From an uncultured Paracoccaceae bacterium (GTDB taxonomy: Bacteria; Pseudomonadota; Alphaproteobacteria; Rhodobacterales; Rhodobacteraceae): 64,000 nt of DNA. The notes beneath the pieces were generated by a model that saw only the letters and a list, made by a program, of their open reading frames with translations, was not told the origin of the DNA and ran no database searches. Positions 17,747 through 26,770 of the stretch are shown here, piece after piece. A program made the position numbers and the translations under genes. Each line of letters starts with the position of its first letter. Position 1 is the stretch's first letter. Location of the stretch: NCBI GenBank assembly GCA_943787985.1, contig CALSOO010000008.1, positions 131,501 through 195,500 on the forward strand, read 5' to 3'.

Positions 17747-19069
17747 ATGGCCGGATCTGTTTTTGACAGCCCACTTTATGCAAAGCTTTTCCCGACAGGC
17801 GACATAGGGCGCTTGTTCACCGACACCGCCGAAATCCGCGCGATGTTGCTGGTGGAGGGCGCATTGGCCAAGGTCCAAGGTAAGTTGGGCGTGATCCCCG
17901 AAGTGAGCGCCGCAGCGATCCACCGCGCCACAATGGAGATCCAACTGGACCCGTCCGCATTGGCCGCCCCCACAGGGCAAAACGGCGTCAGCGTCCCCGG
18001 TCTGGTCGCCGCCTTTCGCCACGAGATGAAAGCCCCCGAGCATGCAGCATTCGTGCATTGGGGGGCGACAAGTCAGGACATTTACGACACCGCATTGATG
18101 CTACGACTGCGCCAGGCGATGACGTTGATGGCCCAAGACGTCCACGCGATATTGAAAGCCCTCGCCGCCCAGGCACAGGCACACAGCGACACAGTCATGC
18201 CCGCGCGCACCTACGGACAGCACGCCACGCCGACCTCGTGGGGCGCTGTTGTGGCGGCTTGGGGCGCGCCCTTGCTGGACGCCTACCGCGAAGTCGAAAC
18301 CCTGCGTGACACCTCTCTTTGGGTTTCTTTGAGCGGAGCGGCGGGGACGTCCTCGGCACTTGGGCCAAAGGCGGCCGACACACGCGCTGATCTCGCCGCC
18401 GCTTTGGGCCTGAATGACCCTGCGCGCAGTTGGCACACCGATCGCACCCCGATTTTGCGCCTTGTGGACTGGATGATGCGGGTCATGGCTGCGTTGGGCG
18501 GCATGGGCCAAAGCCTTTTGGGATTGACGGCTACGGGCATCAATGAGGTCACACTTGGCGGGGCTGGTGCCTCGTCCACCATGCCGCAAAAACAAAACCC
18601 CGTTGCCCCCTCTACATTGGTGGCCTTGTCGCATCAGGGCACGGGATTGCGGGCCAGTTTACAGGCCAGCGCCCAACACCAACACCAGCGCGACGGAGCC
18701 GCGTGGTTCACCGAATGGCTGGTTTTGCCGCAACTTGTGTTGGGAACAGCCTGCGCGCTGACCCACGCCAAAACACTTGCCGAACAGATGACCCCTGACA
18801 TTTCTTCGATGGGGGCCGCGCTTGAGGGTTTGGGATTGATCCACGCCGAAGCCCTGTCATTTGCATTGGCCGGGCACATGCCGCGCCCCGAGGCCCAAGC
18901 GGCTGTGAAATCCTTGTGCAAAGAGGCACAAGCCACCTCCATCCCCCTGCATGACCTGGTAAAGGTGCAATATCCTGCTATTGATCTCGCAGTGTTTGAC
19001 GCAGCCCTCGCAATGGGTCAGGCCCCAGTCGAGGCGCGCGCCTTTGCCGCCGCTGTGAAAGCCATCTAG
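17747..19069 (+). CDS. pcaB: 3-carboxy-cis,cis-muconate cycloisomerase PcaB
   Basis: PcaB lactonises 3-carboxy-cis,cis-muconate to 4-carboxymuconolactone. The 440-residue protein is a fumarase/aspartase-superfamily member with VHWGATSQDIYDT (first conserved region), ARTYGQHATPTSWG, and the signature loop GASSTMPQKQNPV holding the catalytic Ser. The C-terminal domain is the shorter bacterial PcaB type. It starts three bases after the esterase stop and ends three bases before the MFS gene, so these are parts of one transcript. Confidence 0.92.
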   Translation: MAGSVFDSPLYAKLFPTGDIGRLFTDTAEIRAMLLVEGALAKVQGKLGVIPEVSAAAIHRATMEIQLDPSALAAPTGQNGVSVPGLVAAFRHEMKAPEHAAFVHWGATSQDIYDTALMLRLRQAMTLMAQDVHAILKALAAQAQAHSDTVMPARTYGQHATPTSWGAVVAAWGAPLLDAYREVETLRDTSLWVSLSGAAGTSSALGPKAADTRADLAAALGLNDPARSWHTDRTPILRLVDWMMRVMAALGGMGQSLLGLTATGINEVTLGGAGASSTMPQKQNPVAPSTLVALSHQGTGLRASLQASAQHQHQRDGAAWFTEWLVLPQLVLGTACALTHAKTLAEQMTPDISSMGAALEGLGLIHAEALSFALAGHMPRPEAQAAVKSLCKEAQATSIPLHDLVKVQYPAIDLAVFDAALAMGQAPVEARAFAAAVKAI

Positions 19070-19072
19070 AGT

Positions 19073-20284
19073 ATGCGCCTGCCCCTTGTTTTCATCATGA
19101 TCACGGTTGTGATCGACGCCATGGGCATCGGGTTGATCATGCCTGTGATGCCGGACTTGTTGACCGAAGTCCAAGGGGGCAGCCTGGCCAATGCCGCGAT
19201 TTGGGGGGGGATTTTATCCACCTCGTTTGCAGTCATGCAGTTCCTGTTCGGCCCTGTCATCGGGGGGCTGTCGGACCGTTTCGGGCGCCGCCCTGTGTTG
19301 CTGGTGTCATTGGTTGTGATGGCGCTGGACTACGTGGTCATGGCGCTTGCGGGTTCTATTTGGCTCCTTTTGGCGGGGCGCATCGTGGGCGGAATCACCG
19401 CGGCCACCCATTCCACCGCCAATGCCTATATCGCGGACATCTCCAAGCCCGAGGACAAAGCGGCCAACTTTGGCCTGATCGGTGCCGCCTTCGGGATCGG
19501 TTTTGTGCTGGGTCCGGTGATCGGGGGACTTTTGGCGGAATACGGCACGCGCGCGCCGTTTTATGCGGCAGCTGTTCTGGCGGCGCTCAACGCGGTGTTT
19601 GGCTACTTTGTGCTCAAAGAAACCGTCACCGACAAAATCCGCCGCCCCTTTTTGTGGCGCCGCGCCAATCCTTTTGGGGCCTTCAAGGCATTGGGACAGT
19701 TCCCCGAGCTCAAAAAGCTGTTGTTTGTATTTTTTATCTACCAAGTGGCGTTCGGGGTGTATCCTGCGATCTGGAGCTACTTTGGCAAAGCCCGATTTGG
19801 GTGGGACCCGACAATGATCGGTCTGTCCTTGGCACTGTTCGGGATCATGCTGGCCATCGTGCAAGGCGGCTTCATCCGGCCCATCATCCGCATTCTCGGA
19901 GAACGTGGCACGGTCATTTATGGCCATGTATTTGATATCGCCGCTTTTCTGGCGCTTGCCTTTGTGACTTCAGGCACTCTTGCTTTGATCCTCATCCCGC
20001 TGGCGTCATTTGCAGGGGTCATCACCCCGGCCCTTCAGGGGATCATGTCCAAAGCGGTTGGCGATGACCAACAAGGAGAGCTGCAAGGGGCCCTGACATC
20101 CGCCTCGGCTGTGGCGATGATCATGTCCTATTCGGTCATGAGCGTCACTTTTGCCTACTTCACCCGAGAGGGCACCCCGATCTACATGCCGGGCGCGCCG
20201 TTCCTGTTGTCCGCCGTGCTGATGGCTTTGGCTTTGGCTGTCTTTATGAGATCCGGCATTGCACGTCGCGTCACCTCCCAATAA
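19073..20284 (+). CDS. MFS transporter, TetA-like drug:H+ antiporter family
   Basis: A 403-residue 12-span major-facilitator protein. The N-terminus DAMGIGLIMPVMPDLL and motif A GGLSDRFGRRPVLL between spans 2 and 3, with LGPVIGGLLAEYG (motif C) in span 5, are typical of the 12-span drug:H+ antiporter group that includes TetA. It could be an exporter or a carrier for an aromatic acid. It begins three bases after pcaB, so co-transcription with pcaD/pcaB makes a link to aromatic-compound transport or tolerance plausible. No regulator is adjacent. Confidence 0.88.
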   Translation: MRLPLVFIMITVVIDAMGIGLIMPVMPDLLTEVQGGSLANAAIWGGILSTSFAVMQFLFGPVIGGLSDRFGRRPVLLVSLVVMALDYVVMALAGSIWLLLAGRIVGGITAATHSTANAYIADISKPEDKAANFGLIGAAFGIGFVLGPVIGGLLAEYGTRAPFYAAAVLAALNAVFGYFVLKETVTDKIRRPFLWRRANPFGAFKALGQFPELKKLLFVFFIYQVAFGVYPAIWSYFGKARFGWDPTMIGLSLALFGIMLAIVQGGFIRPIIRILGERGTVIYGHVFDIAAFLALAFVTSGTLALILIPLASFAGVITPALQGIMSKAVGDDQQGELQGALTSASAVAMIMSYSVMSVTFAYFTREGTPIYMPGAPFLLSAVLMALALAVFMRSGIARRVTSQ

Positions 20285-20367
20285 CGGCACCATGCGTCGC
20301 ATTTTGTCTTGCACAGCCGCCCTGTCGCAGCCAGCCTGAAGGCAACAAAAGACAAAGGACTTTTCTG

Positions 20368-21459
20368 ATGCAAAAAATCAAAGCTGCTGTGTGCCACGCC
20401 TTTGGCGAGCCGTTGAAAATCGAAGACATTCATCTGCGTGCCCCCGCGTTGGGCGAAGTCGAGGTCACGCTGGATGCGGTGGCGATTTGCCATTCCGACA
20501 TCTCTTTTGCGGATGGCGCATGGGGCGGATCCTTGCCCGCGGTTTACGGCCATGAGGCAGCAGGCATTGTCAGCGCGGTGGGCGGCGGCGTTGTTGGTGT
20601 CGCGGCGGGGGACAGCGTTGTCGTCACCTTGATCCGCGCCTGTGGCAGCTGCCCGAGTTGTGCCGGCGGCGCGCCGACCAATTGCGAAACCCCCTATGAC
20701 GGGGACAAGGGGCCAATCCAGACGGTTGACGGGGGCAAGCTGCATCAGGCTATGGCCACCGGCGGGTTTGCGGAGAAAGTCGTGGTGGAGCAGCGTCAGG
20801 TCGTGAAAATCTCGCCCGACATCCCCAAAGACACAGCCAGCCTGATTGCCTGTGGCGTCATCACCGGCGTTGGTGCGGTCATCAACTCTGCCGGTTTGCG
20901 CGCCGGACAGGATGTTGTTGTGATCGGTGCGGGCGGTGTCGGTTTGAACGCCATCCAAGGCGCGCGTATTGCCGGTGCCCGCCGCATCATCGCCGTGGAC
21001 ATGAGTGAAGAAAAGCTGGCCGTGGCCAAAGAGTTCGGCGCCACCCATGGCATCCTTGCCACATCTCCAAAACCTTGGCGCGCCAGTTACAAGGCCCTTG
21101 GCGGGCGCGGCGCGGAGGCTGTCATCGTCACGGTGGGTGCGATCCCCGCCTACAATGATGCCCCGAAGTATCTGGGGCGCGGTGGCAAGGTGATCATGGT
21201 CGGCATGCCCCATTCCGGCGCAATGGCCGAATTCGAGCCTGTTATGCTGGCCGCTGTCGGTCAGGGCATGATCGGTTCCAAAATGGGCGACGTTGTGATC
21301 CAGCGCGACATTCCGTGGATGGTGGACTTGTACCAACAGGGTCGTTTGAAGCTGGATGAGTTGATTTCGGGGCGTTGGTCTTTGGATCAGATCAATGAGG
21401 CGATTGCCGATACCAAGACCGGTTCTGCGCGCCGTAATGTGATTGTGTTCGACCGCTAA
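20368..21459 (+). CDS. Zinc-dependent alcohol dehydrogenase (MDR superfamily)
   Basis: A 363-residue medium-chain dehydrogenase. Catalytic-zinc ligands are visible in VAICHSDISFADG and YGHEAAGIV; the structural-zinc lobe has CGSCPSCAGG ... NC. The Rossmann part reads VVVIGAGGVGLNAIQGARIAGA with an acidic residue after beta2 (VDMSEEK), favouring NAD. The layout resembles bacterial class III-type and allyl/aryl-alcohol dehydrogenases; substrate unknown. An RBS-like AAAGGAC precedes the ATG. It lies upstream of a REP-like palindrome and an enolase-superfamily gene. Confidence 0.88.
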   Translation: MQKIKAAVCHAFGEPLKIEDIHLRAPALGEVEVTLDAVAICHSDISFADGAWGGSLPAVYGHEAAGIVSAVGGGVVGVAAGDSVVVTLIRACGSCPSCAGGAPTNCETPYDGDKGPIQTVDGGKLHQAMATGGFAEKVVVEQRQVVKISPDIPKDTASLIACGVITGVGAVINSAGLRAGQDVVVIGAGGVGLNAIQGARIAGARRIIAVDMSEEKLAVAKEFGATHGILATSPKPWRASYKALGGRGAEAVIVTVGAIPAYNDAPKYLGRGGKVIMVGMPHSGAMAEFEPVMLAAVGQGMIGSKMGDVVIQRDIPWMVDLYQQGRLKLDELISGRWSLDQINEAIADTKTGSARRNVIVFDR

Positions 21460-21465
21460 AGCGGC

Positions 21466-21512
21466 CGACCGGCCGGGGGCTTTGCCCCCGGACCCCCAGG
21501 ATATTTCCATCA
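21466..21512. repeat. REP-like GC-rich palindromic element
   Basis: Between the dehydrogenase stop and the next gene lies CCGGGGGC-TTT-GCCCCCGG (about 21472-21491), a near-perfect stem with a three-base loop, followed by ACCCCCAGGATATTT. I recall this palindrome-plus-tail as recurring between genes in Rhodobacteraceae genomes. It could end or stabilise the upstream mRNA; the T-run is short. Only one copy is seen in this window. Confidence 0.6.
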
Positions 21513-21532
21513 AGAGGAAGCAGTGTGTTGTT

Positions 21533-22765
21533 ATGAAACTTCAAACGTTGGACGTGATTGTAACGGCCCCTCCTGCCCCGGGGTGGGGTGGTCGTTATTG
21601 GATATTGGTCAAGTTGACCACAGATACAGGTCTTGTGGGCTGGGGCGAGTGTTATGCATCCTCCGTCGGTCCGGTCGCGATGACCGCTGTGATTGAAGAT
21701 GTGTTTGAGCGCCACATGCGTGGCGAGAGCCCCGAAAACATCGAGTTGATGTTTCGCCGCGCCTATTCCTCTGGTTTCACCCAGCGCCCGGATCTGAGTG
21801 TGATGGGTGCCTTTTCCGGTCTTGAGATTGCGTGCTGGGACATTTTAGGCAAGGCCCGTGGCCGTCCTGTTTATGCGTTGTTGGGCGGCTTGATGAACCC
21901 GCGCATTCGCGCATACACCTATCTTTATCCCTTGCCTCATCACGACCTCGCGGATTTTTGGTCCTCTCCCGAGATGGCTGCCGAGTCTGCGGCTGACTGT
22001 GTTGCCCGTGGTTACACCGCAGTAAAGTTTGATCCTGCCGGCCCTTATACTTTGCGTGGCGGTCATATGCCTGCGATGTCGGATATCTCGCAATCCGTCG
22101 CCTTTTGTAAGGCCATCCGTGGTGCTGTTGGTGACAAAGCGGATTTGCTGTTCGGCACCCATGGTCAGTTTTCAACGGCCGGAGCCATCCGGTTGGGCCA
22201 AGCTTTGGAGCCTTATTCGCCCTTATGGTACGAAGAACCTGTTCCCCCAGACAATGTCGCGGAAATGGCCAAGGTCGCGCATGCGGTGCGCATCCCCATT
22301 GCCACCGGCGAACGCCTGACGACGAAGGCCGAGTTCGCGCCAGTGTTGCGCTCGGGTGCGGCCACTATTTTGCAGCCTGCTTTGGGCCGTGCCGGTGGTA
22401 TTTGGGAGATGAAAAAGGTCGCGGCCATGGCCGAGGTTTATAACGCCCAAATGGCCCCTCACTTGTATGCAGGTCCAATTGAATGGGCCGCGAACATCCA
22501 TTTGGCGGCTTCGATCCCGAATATTTTGATGTGCGAAAGCATTGAGACCCCGTTTCATGATAAACTGATCAAAGGCTCCATTCGTGTTGAGGGTGGCTAT
22601 ATCACCCCACCAGACACGCCGGGTTTGGGTATTGATGTTGATGAAGAGTTGGCCCGGTCCCATCCGTTTACGGGCGATCATCTGCATTTGGAAATGCGCG
22701 AAGAGCCGTGTGACTACACCAATGGCAATAATTTCGAAGGGGGTGCCCCTGCCCCCAGAGACTGA
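21533..22765 (+). CDS. Mandelate racemase/muconate-lactonizing family enzyme (enolase superfamily)
   Basis: About 410 residues. The N-terminal capping domain reads LVKLTTDTGLVGWGECYASS, and the barrel has GYTAVKFDPAGPYT, DLLFGTHGQFST, WYEEPVPPDN and IPIATGERLTTKAEF, the usual order of acid/base and metal ligands in this superfamily, closest in feel to sugar-acid dehydratases such as galactonate dehydratase. It would abstract the alpha-proton of a hydroxy- or sugar acid. The ATG at 21533 follows AAGAGGAAG. Codon choice is richer in GGT, CGT and GTT than in neighbouring genes, a hint of separate origin. It is convergent with the CIA30 gene, eight bases away. Confidence 0.85.
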   Translation: MKLQTLDVIVTAPPAPGWGGRYWILVKLTTDTGLVGWGECYASSVGPVAMTAVIEDVFERHMRGESPENIELMFRRAYSSGFTQRPDLSVMGAFSGLEIACWDILGKARGRPVYALLGGLMNPRIRAYTYLYPLPHHDLADFWSSPEMAAESAADCVARGYTAVKFDPAGPYTLRGGHMPAMSDISQSVAFCKAIRGAVGDKADLLFGTHGQFSTAGAIRLGQALEPYSPLWYEEPVPPDNVAEMAKVAHAVRIPIATGERLTTKAEFAPVLRSGAATILQPALGRAGGIWEMKKVAAMAEVYNAQMAPHLYAGPIEWAANIHLAASIPNILMCESIETPFHDKLIKGSIRVEGGYITPPDTPGLGIDVDEELARSHPFTGDHLHLEMREEPCDYTNGNNFEGGAPAPRD

Positions 22766-22773
22766 ACCATGGA

Positions 22774-23316
22774 TCAGCGGTAAAAGCGTATGCCGCTGAC
22801 GGCCACCCCTGCCTGAAACTCCCGTCCGATCGCGAGGACCCCGATGCGGCGCAACCGGCTTGAGTCAAAAGATGCGTCCGTGCGGTGAGATTGCAAGCTG
22901 GCGAAGGGCACGCGCAGGGTGGTCCATTGTGTGCCCGCTGTGAATTGCGTGCGGAAGGACTGCCAAGGCCGCGTCAACTGATCGGTGCGCAGGCGCAAAT
23001 CGTAAGCTTCGCCGTTGCCCAAGACGTCGATCTCGATGCCGGCCCATGCACTGGCGTCCAATGCGCCCCCACCCGCCACGTCAAACGCCATCTGGATGAA
23101 ACCGCCATTGTTGTCCGTCGACACAGTGCCCGTCAGTTGGTGCGCGGCGCGCCCTTGCAAGGTGACGCGAGCCACTTGGCCCCTGCTCACGCCCCCCATG
23201 ACCGTGTCGGCCACGTATTCCCAAGCGGGTGCAAGCTCCATCGTTGTCTCCTCTGCCATTGCCATGTGTGCGCAAAACAGAACCGTCACCCAAACTTGTG
23301 CAAGCTGCCTGAACAA
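22774..23316 (-). CDS. CIA30-family exported protein
   Basis: About 180 residues matching the complex I intermediate-associated protein 30 fold, a jelly-roll domain: YVADTVMGGVSRGQ near the start, NNGGFIQMAFDV, AGIEIDVLGNGEAYDLRLRT and a C-terminal RRIGVLAIGREFQAGVAVSGIRF. I favour the TTG at 23316, preceded by AGGGGCGA, because it gives a short signal peptide (FRQLAQVWVTVLFCAHMAMAEE); a longer frame reaches 23367 but overlaps the RraA gene. It is the last gene of the minus-strand cluster, ten bases after the RraA stop. The role is unknown; bacterial CIA30 proteins are not tied to complex I. Confidence 0.72.
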   Translation of the reverse strand: MFRQLAQVWVTVLFCAHMAMAEETTMELAPAWEYVADTVMGGVSRGQVARVTLQGRAAHQLTGTVSTDNNGGFIQMAFDVAGGGALDASAWAGIEIDVLGNGEAYDLRLRTDQLTRPWQSFRTQFTAGTQWTTLRVPFASLQSHRTDASFDSSRLRRIGVLAIGREFQAGVAVSGIRFYR

Positions 23317-23326
23317 CGGATCGCCC

Positions 23327-24019
23327 CTACGTCCGTGCCGCCTCGAAAGCGGCCCACGCGGTTTCAAATTCCTCGAATGTGATGTGTTTGCCTTTGACGG
23401 CGTCGAACACGATTTTTTCCGATGTCATCATGGACGCAATCGCATCGCCCAGCTTTGGGATCACATCAACGGGAACCACGACGCCGCCGTGCCGGTCTGC
23501 ATGCACCAGATCATTGGGCCGCACGTCCATCCCGTGAATGCGCACTGGCTGGTCAAAATCGACCACATGCACAAAGCCGTGGCTTGGGCCGATGGAGCCC
23601 GCCACCACAGGGTAGTTGTCCGCCACATCGCCAAGGTCCCGCATCACCCCGTCAGTCAAAGTGCCCGACAGCCCGAATGCTTTGTGGATGTTGGTGTTCA
23701 CTTCGCCCCAATAGGCCCCGATGGCCGCGGGCACATCAAGGTCCTGCACCACGCAGACGCCCGGGCGGGCGCCCTGTGACATGTATTTGTAGTAGGCCAT
23801 GCGGCGCGCTTTGATCACGTCAGCCGGTTCTTGTGGCGGGGCGACGGCGCGAATGCGGGCCGTGCGGGCATAGCCCACCATCACCCCAGCCGGGTCCGAA
23901 GCCAACATTGTGCCGCGCGTAAAAGCGTTAAACCCCCGCCCGCCCTGGGCTGTTTCAATCGCGTTGCACACGGTCGGCGTATCAACCGAGCGCAACAATT
24001 CAACCAGTGCCGCGTCCAT
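23327..24019 (-). CDS. RraA-family aldolase-like protein
   Basis: A 230-residue member of the RraA/HMG-aldolase family, which includes 4-hydroxy-4-methyl-2-oxoglutarate/4-carboxy-4-hydroxy-2-oxoadipate aldolase. GLSGTLTDGVMRDLGDVA carries the conserved Arg and Asp of the active site, and IHGMDVRPNDLVHADRHGGVVVPV is the usual substrate/metal loop. RraA homologues in catabolic clusters generally cleave or decarboxylate an oxo-diacid, so a lyase step late in the pathway is likely. Its start shares a base with the MetE-like stop (24019), which indicates coupling. Confidence 0.85.
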   Translation of the reverse strand: MDAALVELLRSVDTPTVCNAIETAQGGRGFNAFTRGTMLASDPAGVMVGYARTARIRAVAPPQEPADVIKARRMAYYKYMSQGARPGVCVVQDLDVPAAIGAYWGEVNTNIHKAFGLSGTLTDGVMRDLGDVADNYPVVAGSIGPSHGFVHVVDFDQPVRIHGMDVRPNDLVHADRHGGVVVPVDVIPKLGDAIASMMTSEKIVFDAVKGKHITFEEFETAWAAFEAART

Positions 24020-25146
24020 CAGCGCGCACTTGCCAAAGCGGCCCCCTCAGACAGGGAGGCGAGTTTTGCATATGCGATTTCAGGATCCACCGCGCCGTAG
24101 CCTGCAAAGGTTCCAAAGCCACAATCAGAGCCGGCAATCACCCGTTCTTTGCCCACGATTCCGGTGAAGCGTTCAATGCGTTGCGCGACGACTTCGGGGT
24201 GCTCGACAAAGTTGGTGGTCGTGTCGACAACGCCGGGCACAAGCACTTTACCATCGGGAATGTCGCCTTTGCGATCGCGGAACACGGTCCATTCATGAGC
24301 GTGACGCGGGTTGGAGGTTTCAAACAACACATAGCGCGCCTTGGCTGACATCAGCGTGTCGAACACCTTGTCCATGCCGATGTCGCACACATGTGGTCCC
24401 TCGTAGTTGCCCCAGCAAATGTGGATGCGCACTTTTTCTTCGGGAACGTTTTGCAGCGCGTGGTTCAGCGCCTCGACGTGGCCGTTGGCAATTTTCAAAA
24501 ACTCGGCGTCGGACAGATCATTGAACAACATGTGGCGTGACAGGGCCAGATCAGGACAGTCGAGTTGCAGATCAAGACCGGCGGCCACGATGGTTTCGTA
24601 TTCTTCTTTCATCGCATCGGCCAATGCGGCCAGATAAGCCTCGCGGGTTTTGTAGTGATCATTCTGCAAGAACAGCGAAATTACCCCGGGAGACGCAGCG
24701 TTCATAAAGCCGCGCGGCGCGCCGTGCTCCGCCATTGCAGCCTTTAGGTTGGCGATGTCCTTGTTCAGCTCATCCTGCCCTTTGGACACAACATCCCCTG
24801 TGCACATGGGCCGCGCATATTGGGGGGTGCCACCGTCATCCGCAAGACGCTTGAGGAAGGTCGGAAACTGCTTGAGGTCCGCAGGAGCATTGCGCGGGCT
24901 GTCCCCCGAAAAGCCAGTATAGCGATCTTTGACGTAGGTCGCATAAGATATCTTGGACGTTTCCCCGTCACTCACAATATCCACACCAGAGGCCACCTGC
25001 CGCCGCACCGTATCCGACACATTGCGCGTCATGCAGGCGTCAAATTCGGACGGTTCAAAGGGGGTGCCGTTCTCACGGGCAAAAATGAAGTCTACGACCT
25101 CTTGTTCGCGGGGCATGCTGCCGACGGACGTGGTTAGAATGCTCAT
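24019..25146 (-). CDS. Cobalamin-independent methionine-synthase-II family protein
   Basis: A 375-residue protein equal to the C-terminal catalytic barrel of MetE only. It starts LTTSVGSMPRE, has VDIVSDGETSKISY, the zinc-ligand segment VRIHICWGNYEGPH and a second Cys in VIAGSDCGFGTFA, the usual His/Cys...Cys arrangement. The N-terminal folate domain of true MetE is absent, so it may transfer a methyl group from, or act as a lyase on, a different small substrate. It overlaps the methyltransferase stop by four bases (25143-25146), and it abuts RraA; methyl-group handling by this pair is inferred. Confidence 0.85.
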   Translation of the reverse strand: MSILTTSVGSMPREQEVVDFIFARENGTPFEPSEFDACMTRNVSDTVRRQVASGVDIVSDGETSKISYATYVKDRYTGFSGDSPRNAPADLKQFPTFLKRLADDGGTPQYARPMCTGDVVSKGQDELNKDIANLKAAMAEHGAPRGFMNAASPGVISLFLQNDHYKTREAYLAALADAMKEEYETIVAAGLDLQLDCPDLALSRHMLFNDLSDAEFLKIANGHVEALNHALQNVPEEKVRIHICWGNYEGPHVCDIGMDKVFDTLMSAKARYVLFETSNPRHAHEWTVFRDRKGDIPDGKVLVPGVVDTTTNFVEHPEVVAQRIERFTGIVGKERVIAGSDCGFGTFAGYGAVDPEIAYAKLASLSEGAALASAR

Positions 25147-25766
25147 GATTTATCCTCGATTTTCAATGCCATCATCACTGTATGACTGTTCGTTTCTGGG
25201 TCTTCGGCCAAAAAGCCGGTCAGGCGCAGGCCGTTTTCCTCCAAGCACGCGGCATATCCCGCCGGAGAAAGCGATGCGTGATACACCGCCTCGTCACCAA
25301 CCGTGCCTTGTACTTCGCCAGCGTCCGGGCCGACGGTGAGCATCAAAATTCCGCCAACCTCCAAATGAGCCGCCATGCGGGCGATGCAAAGCCGTTGTTC
25401 GTCTTCCGTCAGATGAAAAAAACTATTCCATCCGATGATCCCGTCAAAGCTCTCGCCCAAATCGAAATCGCGCATGTCTCCTTGGCGCCAATCGCCTGTC
25501 GGCCAGCGCGTGCGGGCAATGCCCAGCATCGCCTCGGAAAAGTCGACCCCCGTAACCTGAAACCCTTCGGCCATAAACCACCGTGCAATCGGTTCACCTG
25601 TGCCGCAGCCAAGGTCCAGCACCCGTCCGCCCGTGGGCAAAAGGGCGGTGAAGCGTGCCAGCCAGCGCGCCTCGAACAAGGCTCTGGAGCGTTGCGCGTC
25701 ATAAAGCTTTGCTTGGCGTTCATAAACCGCGTGCGTGTCTGTTGGCCCTGCGCTTACCCTTTCCAT
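25143..25766 (-). CDS. Class I SAM-dependent methyltransferase
   Basis: A 207-residue Rossmann methyltransferase. Motif I is GRVLDLGCGTGEP, followed by VTGVDFSEAMLGIAR (acidic loop), DMRDFDLGESFDGIIGWNSFFHLT (motifs II-IV) and LEVGGILMLTVG. The substrate is unknown. It overlaps the bicupin stop by 13 bases upstream and the MetE-like start by four bases downstream, so the three are coupled. A methyltransferase next to a MetE-like protein suggests that a methylated intermediate is made or removed in the pathway. Confidence 0.82.
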   Translation of the reverse strand: MERVSAGPTDTHAVYERQAKLYDAQRSRALFEARWLARFTALLPTGGRVLDLGCGTGEPIARWFMAEGFQVTGVDFSEAMLGIARTRWPTGDWRQGDMRDFDLGESFDGIIGWNSFFHLTEDEQRLCIARMAAHLEVGGILMLTVGPDAGEVQGTVGDEAVYHASLSPAGYAACLEENGLRLTGFLAEDPETNSHTVMMALKIEDKS

Positions 25767-26737
25767 GTCAAACCTGCCGGATCGCCGGTTGCCACCACAT
25801 GATACAGCGACGCCTCTCCTGTCATGGACGGCACTGCGGAGTGCGACAGGTTCTCGGGCACACTCATCGTGTCACCCGGAGCCAAAGTGGCGGCGCCTTG
25901 CACGCTGCCATCCGCGCCGGCCCACTCTACTTTCCAATGCCCCCGCATTGGCATCAGAACCGAAGGGACTTTGTGGCTGTGCCTGGCTTGGGTGGCACTG
26001 CCACGGGTGATGAAGTCGATCTCGAACCCCGGTTTGTCGCGCAAAATGCCATTGGACCCGATCACTTTTGCAGGTTTTCGATCCGCCAGCGCCATCATGT
26101 CCCAATAGCGGGCCACGTAGTTTGGCACGACCTCGGCCGTGGTGAGTTCCGGCAGTTCCCTGAGTTCTTCATCAGTCAACACTGACATGGGCTGAACACC
26201 TTCTGGCAGCTTTTGCTGGCGCTTTGTGTCATACAGCTTGCCATCTTGGCCCAGAACCAGCCCGTGATCGGCCGCGTCCTCGATGACTTGAGGCGCCCAA
26301 ATGACACCGCCCCCCGCATCATCCCCGCCAAGGACGGCCATGATCATTCCATAGTCGGTGCCGATGTTCTCGAAGCCGCGGAAAATACTGGTGGGAATGT
26401 TGAAAATATCGCCTTCTTCCAGCGTCACTTCACCCGCATCGCCGTAGCGCCCCCAAAAGAAACGCCAGCGCCCTTTGAGCACAAAAAACACTTCGGCAGT
26501 GCGGTGATTGTGCAAGGAATTGCGACACTTGGGGGGTTGGCCAGCCGCACCGATGTTGAAGCCATGGGGAATGCCAATGTGCACGTGCTGGTCCGGCGAT
26601 TCAGAAACGCCGCCCCCGATGATCGTAAAGTTTTCCTTTTGGTCCGAGCCCGGCGTATGGGCATCGATAAACGCAGTCTTGCAGGGGTGTAGATCACCAT
26701 ACCGTACAATGCGGCTTTCCATTTCGGCAGGGGTCAT
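25754..26737 (-). CDS. Bicupin protein (gentisate-dioxygenase-like fold)
   Basis: A 327-residue protein with two cupin barrels. The first has HNHRTAEVFFVLKGRWRFFWG and GDIFNIPTSIFRGFEN, the second ARHSHKVPSVLMPMRGHWKVEWAG and GDTMSVPENLSHSAV. His-x-His metal motifs are visible in both (HNH, HSH), so it could be a metal-dependent dioxygenase or an isomerase. Ring-cleaving bicupins such as gentisate dioxygenase share this size. It lies 33 bases after the double-SnoaL gene and is coupled to the methyltransferase. Confidence 0.8.
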   Translation of the reverse strand: MTPAEMESRIVRYGDLHPCKTAFIDAHTPGSDQKENFTIIGGGVSESPDQHVHIGIPHGFNIGAAGQPPKCRNSLHNHRTAEVFFVLKGRWRFFWGRYGDAGEVTLEEGDIFNIPTSIFRGFENIGTDYGMIMAVLGGDDAGGGVIWAPQVIEDAADHGLVLGQDGKLYDTKRQQKLPEGVQPMSVLTDEELRELPELTTAEVVPNYVARYWDMMALADRKPAKVIGSNGILRDKPGFEIDFITRGSATQARHSHKVPSVLMPMRGHWKVEWAGADGSVQGAATLAPGDTMSVPENLSHSAVPSMTGEASLYHVVATGDPAGLTWKG

Positions 26738-26770
26738 TGTGAGTCACTTTTGATAAAGGTTTTCATATTG

